Position numbers and translations under genes: made by a program. Under the pieces are notes generated by a model. That model saw nothing but the letters and a program-made list of their open reading frames with translations. It was not told the DNA's origin and searched no databases. This document shows positions 39,433-47,420 of a stretch of DNA of 64,000 nt, piece after piece; positions within the stretch are counted from its first letter, which is position 1; each line of letters starts with the position of its first letter. The stretch is from Arthrobacter jiangjiafuii (GTDB lineage: Bacteria; Actinomycetota; Actinomycetes; Actinomycetales; Micrococcaceae): NCBI RefSeq assembly GCF_018622995.1, contig NZ_CP076022.1, positions 2,666,001-2,730,000 of the forward strand, given 5' to 3'.

Positions 39433-39477
39433 GACGGCGGTCGGGAGGTTCCTTACCGGACCTTCCCGGCCGCCGTC
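39433..39477. terminator. Inverted repeat between convergent genes
   Basis: GACGGCGG and CCGCCGTC at the ends frame a near-perfect stem with inner CGGGA/TCCCG pairing, between the DUF2342 gene and the convergent YgjP-type gene. No T-run; probable bidirectional terminator. Confidence 0.5.
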
Positions 39478-39508
39478 GTCGTTCCCGGTAGCGCTTCGTC
39501 TGGTCCGC

Positions 39509-40150
39509 CTAGTCTTCAGGGGGCTCGTCGGCTCCCTGGTCTTCCGTCATGGGGCCTTCCAGGCCGCGGGAGCTGGCAAAGGCCGCGCCCGAGAGGTAGG
39601 CCTTGGCTGTTTCCGTCTGCGGGTAGGACGCCAGCAGGCGCCAGAACGCAGCGGAGTGCGACGGCTCGATCAGATGTGCCAGCTCGTGGAGCAGCACGTA
39701 GTCCACCACCCATCCGGGCATGCCCTGCAGCTTGTCGGAGAGCCGGATGGTTCCGCGGGCCGGCGTGGCCGACCCCCAGCGCGAGTTCTGGTTGCTGACC
39801 CACCGGACGGACACCGGCTGTGCCTCGCCGTTGAGGTAGCGCCGGGACAGCTCGGCCGCGCGGGCGGCGAGTTCTTCCGGAGCGGACTGCGGATCCGCGA
39901 GCGGGGAGCGGGCCGTGCGCTGTTCCAGGCGCACCACCATGCGCTGGACCCATTCGGCTTCCTGGGCGTGGGTGAAGTGCGCCGGAATCGAAATGATGGC
40001 CTTTCCATCCCGGAAGGCCGCGTTCACCGTGCGCCGGCGCTTGGCCGAACGGCGGACTTCAATGGGAATACCGGTGCTGGTCACCGACGGAACGGCGGCG
40101 GCGGGCCGTTGGACGCGGTGTTTCGAGCTAGGCAGATCTCCTGAAGGCAT
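39509..40150 (-). CDS. YgjP/WSS1-like M48-type metallopeptidase
   Basis: A 213-residue protein of the DUF45 (YgjP) family. The zinc site is complete: HELAH at residues 155-159 and the third ligand His165 in EPSHSAAFW. The family signature NQNSRWGSATPARGTIRLS precedes it. YgjP-like proteins are related to WSS1/SprT-type proteases that act on protein-DNA crosslinks, but bacterial function is not settled. The ATG at 40150 has AGGG at good spacing. The C-terminus is acidic. Confidence 0.88.
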   Translation of the reverse strand: MPSGDLPSSKHRVQRPAAAVPSVTSTGIPIEVRRSAKRRRTVNAAFRDGKAIISIPAHFTHAQEAEWVQRMVVRLEQRTARSPLADPQSAPEELAARAAELSRRYLNGEAQPVSVRWVSNQNSRWGSATPARGTIRLSDKLQGMPGWVVDYVLLHELAHLIEPSHSAAFWRLLASYPQTETAKAYLSGAAFASSRGLEGPMTEDQGADEPPED

Positions 40151-40307
40151 GGCTTAACCCTAGGCGAGGCGCTGCCGGGCCCGTGCGCCTGTGGATAACC
40201 CCGGAGCGGCTTCCTTCCGAGGTGCCAAGATGGCGGAGCCGGGGCCGGCGGGCCCGCAGCCGGAGAGCTGCTACGGCATGGCCGGTTTCCGACAGGAGGA
40301 TTCGCAC

Positions 40308-41381
40308 ATGAGGATCAATCCCGGGCTTCACGTGGTGGAGCTCTCCCGGGCAGCCCGCCAGTTCGGGCTGGGGCCGGACGCCCTGGTGCTGCGCGGACTG
40401 CAGGATAGCGATCTGGCGTTCCTCGCGGCGCTGCGCAGCGGGCTGCCCGACGGCGCGGAGGCCGCCGCGGCCAGCCGCTGTTCGGTTCCCGCGCAGCGTG
40501 CCAGGTCGCTGACCCAGGCCCTGGCCCCGGTCCTGCTCCCCTGTCCGGGCCCCGGCGCACCGGACCGGTCCGGCCCCTCGATTCCCGGCTTGCGCTCGGA
40601 ACGGCTGGCCGGGGACAGCGACCGCCTTTCGGCTGCGTACCGGCTGGACGGCTCAGTGTTTATGCGCAGCCGGGCACGTGCCGCAGTGGAGGTCTCCGGG
40701 CTGGGGCGGATCGGTTCCCTGCTGGCCCGGACCCTGGCTTCCGCCGGGGTGGGCACCCTGGTCCTGTCCGATCCGGGTGTGGTGCTGCCGGTCGACATTG
40801 GTCCCGGCTACCCGCTGACGGACCTGGGCATGGGGCGGGCGCAGGCAGTGAAGCGGCAGATCTACCGGCTCGACCCCACTGTCCAGGTCCTGCCGAACGC
40901 CGCCCGGACCCCGGGCCTGCAGCCGGCGCACCTGGACCTGGCGGTCAGCATCGGCGGACCGCCGATAGCAGGACGCGCTCCGGGCAGGCCGGCACGCGAG
41001 CACCCCCACCTCGCGGTGACGGTCCAGGAGACGGGCGTGGACATCGGCCCGCTGGTGGTCCCCGGGCTCACCCCCTGCCTCGAGTGCCTGGAGCTGGCGC
41101 TGGCCGGCGGCGACCTGAACTGGTACGCCGCAGCCGAAGCCCTCGGCCGGGGCGGGGCCGAAGCAGTGCCGGCCGGGGAGGAAGGCGCCGGCGCCGTACT
41201 GGCCGCCGGAGCCGCCGCAGTGCAGGTGCTGGCCTTCCTGGACGGCGTGGTGCAGCCGACCACCTGGTCGGCGGTCCTGGCCCTGCGGGCTGCCGACGGG
41301 CACCTCGGCCTGAAAAAGCTGCGCTTTCACCCCGAGTGCGGCTGCCGGCTGCAGCTGCAGGATTCCCCGGCCGCTTCGTAG
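40308..41381 (+). CDS. Stand-alone ThiF/E1-like protein (cyclodehydratase-type, TOMM leader-binding class)
   Basis: A 357-residue protein. The first ~110 residues resemble the RiPP-recognition part of cyclodehydratase 'C' proteins (start MRINPGLHVVELS). An E1/ThiF Rossmann fold follows, with GLGRIG at 131-136. Two cysteine pairs, C257/C260 (PCLEC) and C344/C346 (ECGC), can bind zinc as in E1-like enzymes. The ATP-binding and adenylation residues of active E1 enzymes are poorly kept. No YcaO gene or precursor peptide is nearby. The ATG at 40308 has GGAGGA. It converges on uvrD2 with 26 nt between stops. The role is probably not RiPP synthesis (inference). Confidence 0.75.
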   Translation: MRINPGLHVVELSRAARQFGLGPDALVLRGLQDSDLAFLAALRSGLPDGAEAAAASRCSVPAQRARSLTQALAPVLLPCPGPGAPDRSGPSIPGLRSERLAGDSDRLSAAYRLDGSVFMRSRARAAVEVSGLGRIGSLLARTLASAGVGTLVLSDPGVVLPVDIGPGYPLTDLGMGRAQAVKRQIYRLDPTVQVLPNAARTPGLQPAHLDLAVSIGGPPIAGRAPGRPAREHPHLAVTVQETGVDIGPLVVPGLTPCLECLELALAGGDLNWYAAAEALGRGGAEAVPAGEEGAGAVLAAGAAAVQVLAFLDGVVQPTTWSAVLALRAADGHLGLKKLRFHPECGCRLQLQDSPAAS

Positions 41382-41407
41382 CAGCTGCGGGAATCCATCC
41401 CGCAGCG

Positions 41408-43525
41408 CTAATTGGCGGCCAGCACCTGCAGGACCGCCTCGCCGTAGCGCTCAAGCTTGGACGGCCCCACGCCGGGCAGCGTGGCGAGCCGGTTCAGGGA
41501 CGGCGGGCGGTCTTCGGCGATGGCCACCAGCGTGGCGTCGGTGAAGACCACGAACGCCGGGACGCCGGCTTCCGCGGCTGCCTCGCGGCGCCACTCCCGC
41601 AGTGCCTCAAAGGTGCTTTCCTCGTAGGTCACGGGGCAGTCCCCGCAGCGCCCCACCTTGCGTTCGGCGCCGGTCTCCAGCAGGGATCCGCAGACCCGGC
41701 ATTTGGCCGGACCGCTGGCCTTGCGCCGCGAGACGGCCTTGGGCGCCACCGAGCGCTGCACGTCGCGGGCAGTCTGCGGGCGCAGGCCGTCCAGGAACCG
41801 GGAAGGCTTCCGGTTGGCCCGGCCGCCCGGAGTGCGCGCCGTGGACCAGGACAGGTTCAGATGGACGCGGGCACGGGTGATGCCCACGTACAGCAGCCGC
41901 CGCTCCTCATCCACCGCTTCGGGGGTATCCGCGAAGGAGATGGGCATCAGGCCCTCGCTCAGGCCCACGAGGAACACCGCATCCCACTCCAGGCCCTTGG
42001 CCGAGTGCAGCGACGCCAGCGTGACGCCCTGGACCGTGGGAGCATGCTGGGCGGCAGCGCGCTCCTCCAGCTCCGCCACGAAATCCATCAGCGTGAAGAT
42101 GGAATCCGGATCCTGCGTCCGGGTGGTGTGCAGTTCATCGGCCAGCGAGACCAGGGCAGCGAGCGACTCCCACTTTTCCCGCACCGCTCCACCGCCGTCC
42201 GGTGCCTCCGGGGTGTAGCCCAGGGACACCAGGATGTCCCGGACCAGCTGGGGCACCGGCTCGTTGCCCACCGAGCGGGAGGCGGAGCGCAGCTGCAGCA
42301 TCGCGTCGCGGACCTCGCGGCGGGCAAAGAACCGTTCGCCGCCGCGCAGCTGGTAGCCGATGCCGGCGGTGGCCAGGGCCTGCTCATACGCCTGGGACTG
42401 CCCGTTGGTGCGGAACAGGATGGCAATCTCGGCAGGCTGCACGCCCTCCTTGATCAGCGCCTTGATGCGTTCGGCCACGGAGGCGGCCTCGGCGTCGTCG
42501 TCGGCGCACTCGGTAAAGGTGGGTTCCGGACCGGCCGGACGCTGGGCGATCAGCTCCAGCGGTTTGGGCCAGGGCGGGGCGAACCGCGAGCGCTCGCCCT
42601 CGGCGGTGCGGGCGGCCAGGATGCGGTTGGCCAGGCCCACCACCTGCGGAGTGGACCGGTAGTCGCGGACCAGCTTGACGATGGGCGCATCCGGGAAACG
42701 GGACGGGAAGCCCAGGAGGTGCTTGGAGGTGGCGCCGGTGAAGGAGTAGATGGTCTGGCTGGAATCGCCCACCACGCACAACTCGTCGCGTCCGCCGAGC
42801 CACAAATCCAGGAGCCGCTGCTGCAGCGGGGAAACATCCTGGTACTCATCCACCACGAAGTGCCGGTACTGGTCCCGCACGGTCGCCGCCACGCGGGGGT
42901 CTTCCTGCAGGATCCCCACGGTGATCAGCAGGACGTCCTCGAAGTCGATGACGTTGCGGTCCACCTTCACGTCTTCGTAGGCCTGGAAAATCCGGGAGAT
43001 GGCGATGTGGTCAAAGCCGGCCGGGGCGTCCCGGTCCTTGGCTGCCGAAACGTAACTCTCGGGCGTGAGCATGGAAACCTTGGCCCACTCGATCTCGGCT
43101 GCGACGTCGCGGATGGCGGCCCGGTCGGTGGACAGCCGCAGCCGGCGGGCGGCCTCGGCGATGAACTGGGCCTTGTGGCTGAGCAGGTCAGGCATCTGGC
43201 CGCCCACGGTCTGCGGCCAGAAATACTGCAGCTGCTTCAGCGCTGCCGCGTGGAAGGTCTTGGCCTGCACCCCGCCGGCGCCCAGGTCCCGAAGGCGGGT
43301 CCGCATTTCCGCGGCGGCGCGGGCGGTGAAGGTTACGGCCAGCACGCGCTGGGGCTTGTACACGCCGGTGTGCACACCGTAGGCCATCCGGTGCGTGATG
43401 GCCCGGGTCTTACCGGTGCCGGCGCCGGCCAGGACACACAGCGGACCGGTCAGGGAGGTGGCGACTTCACGCTGTTCGTCATCCAGGCCCGCGAGGATGC
43501 GGGATTCGACGGTTTCAGCGCTCAT
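41408..43525 (-). CDS. uvrD2: ATP-dependent DNA helicase UvrD2
   Basis: A superfamily 1A helicase specific to actinobacteria; UvrD2 is essential in M. tuberculosis. The 705-residue protein has Walker A AGAGTGKT at 33-40, DEYQDVSPLQQ, QTIYSFTGA, VKLVRDYRS, LHSAKGLEWDAV and the last motif ITRARVHLNLS. A tetracysteine segment (CRVCGSLL...CGDC) and a C-terminal HRDC domain (TLPGVGPSKLERYGEAV) distinguish UvrD2 from UvrD1. The ATG overlaps the nudC stop by 4 nt. It unwinds 3'-5' and acts in DNA repair. Confidence 0.96.
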   Translation of the reverse strand: MSAETVESRILAGLDDEQREVATSLTGPLCVLAGAGTGKTRAITHRMAYGVHTGVYKPQRVLAVTFTARAAAEMRTRLRDLGAGGVQAKTFHAAALKQLQYFWPQTVGGQMPDLLSHKAQFIAEAARRLRLSTDRAAIRDVAAEIEWAKVSMLTPESYVSAAKDRDAPAGFDHIAISRIFQAYEDVKVDRNVIDFEDVLLITVGILQEDPRVAATVRDQYRHFVVDEYQDVSPLQQRLLDLWLGGRDELCVVGDSSQTIYSFTGATSKHLLGFPSRFPDAPIVKLVRDYRSTPQVVGLANRILAARTAEGERSRFAPPWPKPLELIAQRPAGPEPTFTECADDDAEAASVAERIKALIKEGVQPAEIAILFRTNGQSQAYEQALATAGIGYQLRGGERFFARREVRDAMLQLRSASRSVGNEPVPQLVRDILVSLGYTPEAPDGGGAVREKWESLAALVSLADELHTTRTQDPDSIFTLMDFVAELEERAAAQHAPTVQGVTLASLHSAKGLEWDAVFLVGLSEGLMPISFADTPEAVDEERRLLYVGITRARVHLNLSWSTARTPGGRANRKPSRFLDGLRPQTARDVQRSVAPKAVSRRKASGPAKCRVCGSLLETGAERKVGRCGDCPVTYEESTFEALREWRREAAAEAGVPAFVVFTDATLVAIAEDRPPSLNRLATLPGVGPSKLERYGEAVLQVLAAN

Positions 43526-44484
43526 GCGCGGGCTCCGGCATCCGGTTCGGCGATGGGGCCGCCGTACCATTGTTCGATCAGGTTCCGGGCAATGGAGATG
43601 CCGCCGGCAATGGTGATTTCGCCGCTGGCCACGGCCTCCCCCAGCTCCTGCCGGGTGAACCAGCGGACATCGGAGATTTCGACGCCGTCGGGCGTGGCCG
43701 CAGGGTCCTCGGTGCGGGCGGTGAAGCCAAGCATCAGCGAACACGGGAACGGCCAGGGCTGCGAGCCCATGTACTGCGGCGAGTGGACCCTCAGCCCGGA
43801 TTCCTCGGCGACCTCACGGATGACGGCGCCCTCAAGGGATTCCCCGGGCTCGACAAAGCCCGCGAGCGTGGAGTAGCGGTTGCCCTTCCATGCGGCGGCG
43901 GAGCCGAGCAGCAGCCGGTCCGCAGGATCGGTGATCGCCACGATGATGGCCGGATCGGTCCGCGGGAAGTGCTGGCTGCCGTCTTCGGTGCACCGGCGGA
44001 CCCAGCCGCCCTGTTCGGGAACGGTGGGAGCTCCGCAGCGCGGGCAGTGGGTGTGGGTGGCGTGCCAGTTGGAAATGGCGGCGGCCTCCACGAACAAGGC
44101 GGTGTCCAGTTCGCCCAGCAGCACCGCGGCGTCGCGCAGCGATGCCCAGCGGGCGCCGTCGTTCTCCAGCAGCGGATCCTCCTGTGCCAGGGTCACCAGC
44201 ACGACGTCGGTGCCGGCCGGTTCCTGTGCGTCGGCCAGGGTGCGGCCCAGATAGACGGGAACGGCGCCGAAGCCGGACTCCGCCACCGGGGAAAGCACCA
44301 CCTCGGTGTCGCTGATCAGTGCCCTGCCGCCGGCCATGTACATGACCCGGGTGGCGGGCCCGGTACGGATCTGTTCAAAGAGATCCGCCGCGATCCGGCG
44401 GTCCGAACCGCGGTCCACGGCGGTGCGGGCCAGCGGCAAGATTCCGAGTGGGGGGATGACTGCTACCGGTGCTGGGCTGCTCAT
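43522..44484 (-). CDS. nudC: NAD(H) diphosphatase NudC
   Basis: NudC hydrolyses NADH to NMNH and AMP and can remove NAD caps from RNA. The 320-residue protein has a zinc ribbon (HCPRCG and a following Cys in RRCTEDG), the Nudix box GFVEPGESLEGAVIREVAEE and the NudC-specific SQPWPFPCSLMLGF (SQPWPFPxS). The ribbon shows three clear cysteines, the fourth ligand perhaps His in SQHFPR. It precedes uvrD2 with a 4-nt overlap, the same pairing I recall in M. tuberculosis. Confidence 0.95.
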   Translation of the reverse strand: MSSPAPVAVIPPLGILPLARTAVDRGSDRRIAADLFEQIRTGPATRVMYMAGGRALISDTEVVLSPVAESGFGAVPVYLGRTLADAQEPAGTDVVLVTLAQEDPLLENDGARWASLRDAAVLLGELDTALFVEAAAISNWHATHTHCPRCGAPTVPEQGGWVRRCTEDGSQHFPRTDPAIIVAITDPADRLLLGSAAAWKGNRYSTLAGFVEPGESLEGAVIREVAEESGLRVHSPQYMGSQPWPFPCSLMLGFTARTEDPAATPDGVEISDVRWFTRQELGEAVASGEITIAGGISIARNLIEQWYGGPIAEPDAGARA

Positions 44485-44625
44485 GCCTCTACCGTACTGA
44501 CTTGCGCGCTCGAACCTGTAGTCGGTGCCCGGCTGCCTGCCGCGCGTGAGTTATTGCTCACGCATCCGGCGACTCGCCGCCGGCCTATGGTTATTCACAC
44601 CACATATACCTCTACCGTTGGAGAT

Positions 44626-45984
44626 GTGAAACGCACCCCCATGGAATTGGCCGCAATGGCCAGCGCCGCCGTCCCCGGGCTCGCCCCGACCGGTGTCGCC
44701 GGCTCCCCCGACGACGCTGCCGACTTCGACGCTGCCGTTCTGGTCGACGAAGCCGGTAAGCAATGGCGCGTGCGTTCACCCAAGCACATAGACGCCAGCA
44801 TGCGCCTGGAGACCGAGCTGCTGGTGCTGCGCACCTTCGTACCCGCAGTCCGGGCGGAGCTGCCCTTTGCCCTGCCCTACGTCGCAGGCACGGTACGGCA
44901 GGGAGATCTGTGCACGTTCGTGTATTCGGACCTGCCCGGTTCCACCCGGGACATTGATTCCCTGGTTGCCGAAGGCGGAACGCTCCCCCGCGAGGTGGGA
45001 CGGGCCATGGCTGCCATCCACAGCCTGCCGCAGGACCTGGTGAACAACGCCGACCTGCCCAGCTACTCGGCCAACGAATTCCGCCAGCGCAAGCTGAACG
45101 AACTCGACCAGGCTGCCACCACCGGCAAGATCCCCGCCGTCCTGCTGCGGCGCTGGGAGCATGCCCTGGAAGACGTCACCCTGTGGCGGTTCAACCCTTC
45201 AGTGGTCCACGGCGACCTGCACGAAGACAATCTGCTGGTCTCCAACGGACGTATCAGCGCGGTCACCGGCTGGACTGACCTGCGCATCGGCGACCCGGCA
45301 GATGATTTTGCCTGGCTGATCGCCGCCAACGACCCCACGTTCACGGAGGCGGTTCATTCCGCCTACAACGCCGCACGCTCCGAAACGCCGGACCCGCACC
45401 TGATCCGCAGGGCGGCCCTGTCTGCCGAATTCGCGTTGGCGCAGTGGCTGGTCCGCGGCGTTGCCGCAGAGAATCCTGCCATGATCGCCGAGGCCGAGGA
45501 AATGCTCGCCACCCTCGAAGCGGACATCCTGGATCAGGAGGCCGCAGCCAAGGCCGCCGAAGAAGCCGCCACCGCTGCCGCCGCACAAGCCGCGATGGCG
45601 GACCAGGCTGCCGCAGATGCTGCTGAAGCCCGGGCAGCCGGAGCCCGGGCGGCAGGCCGCGCTCCGGCCGCTGCCCCGTCCGCCGCGCCCCGGAACGGTG
45701 CCGGCTTGCCCGGTGCGGCGTCGGGCAGCACAGCCCTGAAGAGTGCATCTTCGAACAGCGCAGCCTCGGCCAATGCCGGCTCGGCACGGGTCAGCGTGAG
45801 CCCCATAACACCCGAAGCCCCGGTGGCACAGGACGCCGCGGCCGAGGACACCGCCGGACCTGACGAAACCGGTTCGCCGGCTGCCGTGAAGGATGAAGTC
45901 GTGGCCGGCCCCGAAACCGGAACCCTGGCTGCGGTGACCGTCCTGCCCGTGGATTCCCCGAAACCGGATACCGCTTCCAAGTAG
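44626..45984 (+). CDS. Aminoglycoside/macrolide phosphotransferase-fold protein with altered metal site
   Basis: A 452-residue APH-family protein. The catalytic loop HGDLHEDN (about residue 200) is intact with its Asp base and Asn. The following metal-binding position, normally I-D-W, reads VTGWTD: codon 45268-45270 is GGC (Gly215) in place of the expected Asp, which suggests weak or altered catalysis. The last ~155 residues are an Ala/Pro/Ser-rich tail. I chose the GTG at 44626; an ATG at 44587 is an alternative. It diverges from nudC. Resistance activity should not be assumed. Confidence 0.75.
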   Translation: MKRTPMELAAMASAAVPGLAPTGVAGSPDDAADFDAAVLVDEAGKQWRVRSPKHIDASMRLETELLVLRTFVPAVRAELPFALPYVAGTVRQGDLCTFVYSDLPGSTRDIDSLVAEGGTLPREVGRAMAAIHSLPQDLVNNADLPSYSANEFRQRKLNELDQAATTGKIPAVLLRRWEHALEDVTLWRFNPSVVHGDLHEDNLLVSNGRISAVTGWTDLRIGDPADDFAWLIAANDPTFTEAVHSAYNAARSETPDPHLIRRAALSAEFALAQWLVRGVAAENPAMIAEAEEMLATLEADILDQEAAAKAAEEAATAAAAQAAMADQAAADAAEARAAGARAAGRAPAAAPSAAPRNGAGLPGAASGSTALKSASSNSAASANAGSARVSVSPITPEAPVAQDAAAEDTAGPDETGSPAAVKDEVVAGPETGTLAAVTVLPVDSPKPDTASK

Positions 45985-46017
45985 TCGTTCGGCCCCGAAA
46001 AAACCCTGCGGTACCCC

Positions 46018-46046
46018 TTGCCCGGACCCGCCGTCAGTCCTATGGT
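46018..46046 (+). promoter_or_regulatory. Sigma-70-type promoter of the GntR/ABC operon
   Basis: TTGCCC (46018-46023) is followed after exactly 17 bases by TATGGT (46041-46046). The predicted start is near 46053. The -10 element overlaps the inverted-repeat operator, as expected for an autorepressed promoter. Confidence 0.7.
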
Positions 46047-46067
46047 TCATTACATCACTAACTAACC
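46044..46067. promoter_or_regulatory. Inverted-repeat operator, likely bound by the GntR/YtrA regulator
   Basis: The 24-bp site has dyad symmetry GGTT-N2-TTA-N6-TAA-N2-AACC (14 of 24 positions symmetric). It overlaps the -10 hexamer and the predicted start site of the operon whose first gene is a YtrA-type repressor. Confidence 0.65.
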
Positions 46068-46087
46068 AACTGACCGCTGAGGCCCTC

Positions 46088-46111
46088 ATGAACTCCACCC
46101 CTACGCCATGA
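46088..46111 (+). CDS. Seven-codon leader ORF coupled to gntR
   Basis: ATG at 46088 has GCTGAGG upstream and reads MNSTPTP before the TGA at 46109-46111, which overlaps the gntR ATG (46108) as ATGA. The regulator's own start has no Shine-Dalgarno sequence, so translation of gntR probably depends on this mini-ORF. Confidence 0.45.
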   Translation: MNSTPTP

Positions 46112-46494
46112 GCGTTTTCGATGACACCCGGCCCATCTTCTGGCAGATTGCCGAACGCATCGAAGGGGACATCCTGGACGGTGTGTTGCCCGAAGAGGGC
46201 CAGGTGCCTTCCACGAACGAGATCGCCGCGTTTTACCGGATCAATCCAGCAACCGCGGCCAAGGGCGTCAATCTGCTGGTTGACGAGGGTCTGCTGTACA
46301 AACGGCGCGGCATCGGCATGTTTGTTGCTCCCGGCGCCCGTGCCATCGTCCTGGCCAAGCGCCGCGGGCAGTTCTACCGCCAGTACGTACAACCCGTCGC
46401 CGCTGAAGCACGAAAACTGGGGATCGGCGTCGCGGAACTTACCGAGCTCCTCCACCGCAGTGCCGTTGAACATGAAGGGACCCCGGCACCATGA
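46108..46494 (+). CDS. GntR-family (YtrA subfamily) transcriptional regulator
   Basis: A 128-residue regulator with the GntR winged helix (PIFWQIAERIEGDILDG, VPSTNEIAAFYRINPATAAKG, YKRRGIGMFV) and a short C-terminal helical dimerisation region, the YtrA type. YtrA regulators repress adjacent ABC transporter genes and usually respond to cell-wall antibiotics or unknown ligands. The gene opens an operon with an ATPase and a permease; stop and start overlap (ATGA). It likely binds the inverted repeat at its own promoter. Confidence 0.9.
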   Translation: MSVFDDTRPIFWQIAERIEGDILDGVLPEEGQVPSTNEIAAFYRINPATAAKGVNLLVDEGLLYKRRGIGMFVAPGARAIVLAKRRGQFYRQYVQPVAAEARKLGIGVAELTELLHRSAVEHEGTPAP

Positions 46495-47420
46495 ACGTCA
46501 TCCAGACCCGCGGCCTCACCCGCCGCTACCGGGACCAACTGGCCCTGGACAATGTGACCCTGAATCTGGAGCCCAACCGCATCTACGGCCTGCTGGGCCG
46601 CAACGGCGCCGGCAAGACCACGCTGATGTCCATCCTCACCGCACAGGAATTCGCCAGCTCCGGTGAAGTGCGGGTCTTCGGCGCCGACCCGTTCGAAAAT
46701 GAACACGTGTTGTCCAGGCTGTGCTTTGTCCGGGAATCGCAGAAGTACCCCGACGACTTCACCATCTGCAATGCCCTGGACGCTGCGGCGCTGTTCTTTC
46801 CCCGCTGGAACAAGGACCTGGCGCAGACACTCCTGGAAGACTTCCAGCTCCCCCAACCAAAAAAGCACCGGATCAAGAAGCTCTCCCGTGGCCAGCTCTC
46901 TGCCGTCGGCGTCATCATTGGCCTGGCATCGCGGGCGGAGCTGACCTTCTTCGACGAACCGTATCTGGGCCTGGATGCCGTGGCCCGGCAGCTCTTCTAC
47001 GACCGGCTGCTGACCGACTTCGCGGAGCATCCCCGCACGGTGATCCTCTCCTCCCACCTGATCGATGAAGTGGCCAACCTGCTCGAGCACGTCATCGTCA
47101 TCGACCACGGACGGATCGTCATGGACGACGAGGTGGACTCCATCACCGGCTCCGCCTTTGCCGTCGCCGGATCCTCCGCCGCGGTGGAGAAGTTCGTGGG
47201 CGGAAGACCGGTCCTGCACCGGGACGGACTGGGCGCACTGGCGTCGGTCACCGTGGACACGCCGCTGGGCGACGGCGACCGTGAGCTCGCGCTGGCCCTC
47301 GGTTTGGAGCTGGCTCCGGTCTCCCTGCAGCAGCTGGTCGTCCGGCGGACACTGCGGGCCGACGAATCCTACGGCTCCCCGGCGGAGGACAGCGACAAGA
47401 ACCTGGAGGTCCTGCAATGA
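46491..47420 (+). CDS. ABC transporter ATP-binding protein
   Basis: The 309-residue ATPase has Walker A GLLGRNGAGKTTLMSIL (near 37-53), a signature-like region LSRGQLSAVGVIIGLAS (the usual LSGGQ reads LSRGQ), Walker B TFFDEPYLGLDA, and the H-loop SSHLIDEV. It is of the CcmA/YtrB type often found with YtrA regulators. It overlaps both neighbours by 4 nt. The substrate is unknown; cell-wall-active antibiotics or lipids are typical for the family (inference). Confidence 0.9.
   Translation: MNVIQTRGLTRRYRDQLALDNVTLNLEPNRIYGLLGRNGAGKTTLMSILTAQEFASSGEVRVFGADPFENEHVLSRLCFVRESQKYPDDFTICNALDAAALFFPRWNKDLAQTLLEDFQLPQPKKHRIKKLSRGQLSAVGVIIGLASRAELTFFDEPYLGLDAVARQLFYDRLLTDFAEHPRTVILSSHLIDEVANLLEHVIVIDHGRIVMDDEVDSITGSAFAVAGSSAAVEKFVGGRPVLHRDGLGALASVTVDTPLGDGDRELALALGLELAPVSLQQLVVRRTLRADESYGSPAEDSDKNLEVLQ

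Noticed and set aside
43570-44625. Long N-terminal extension of the phosphotransferase ORF
   Set aside because: The extension runs antisense over nudC; family similarity begins only around the GTG at 44626.
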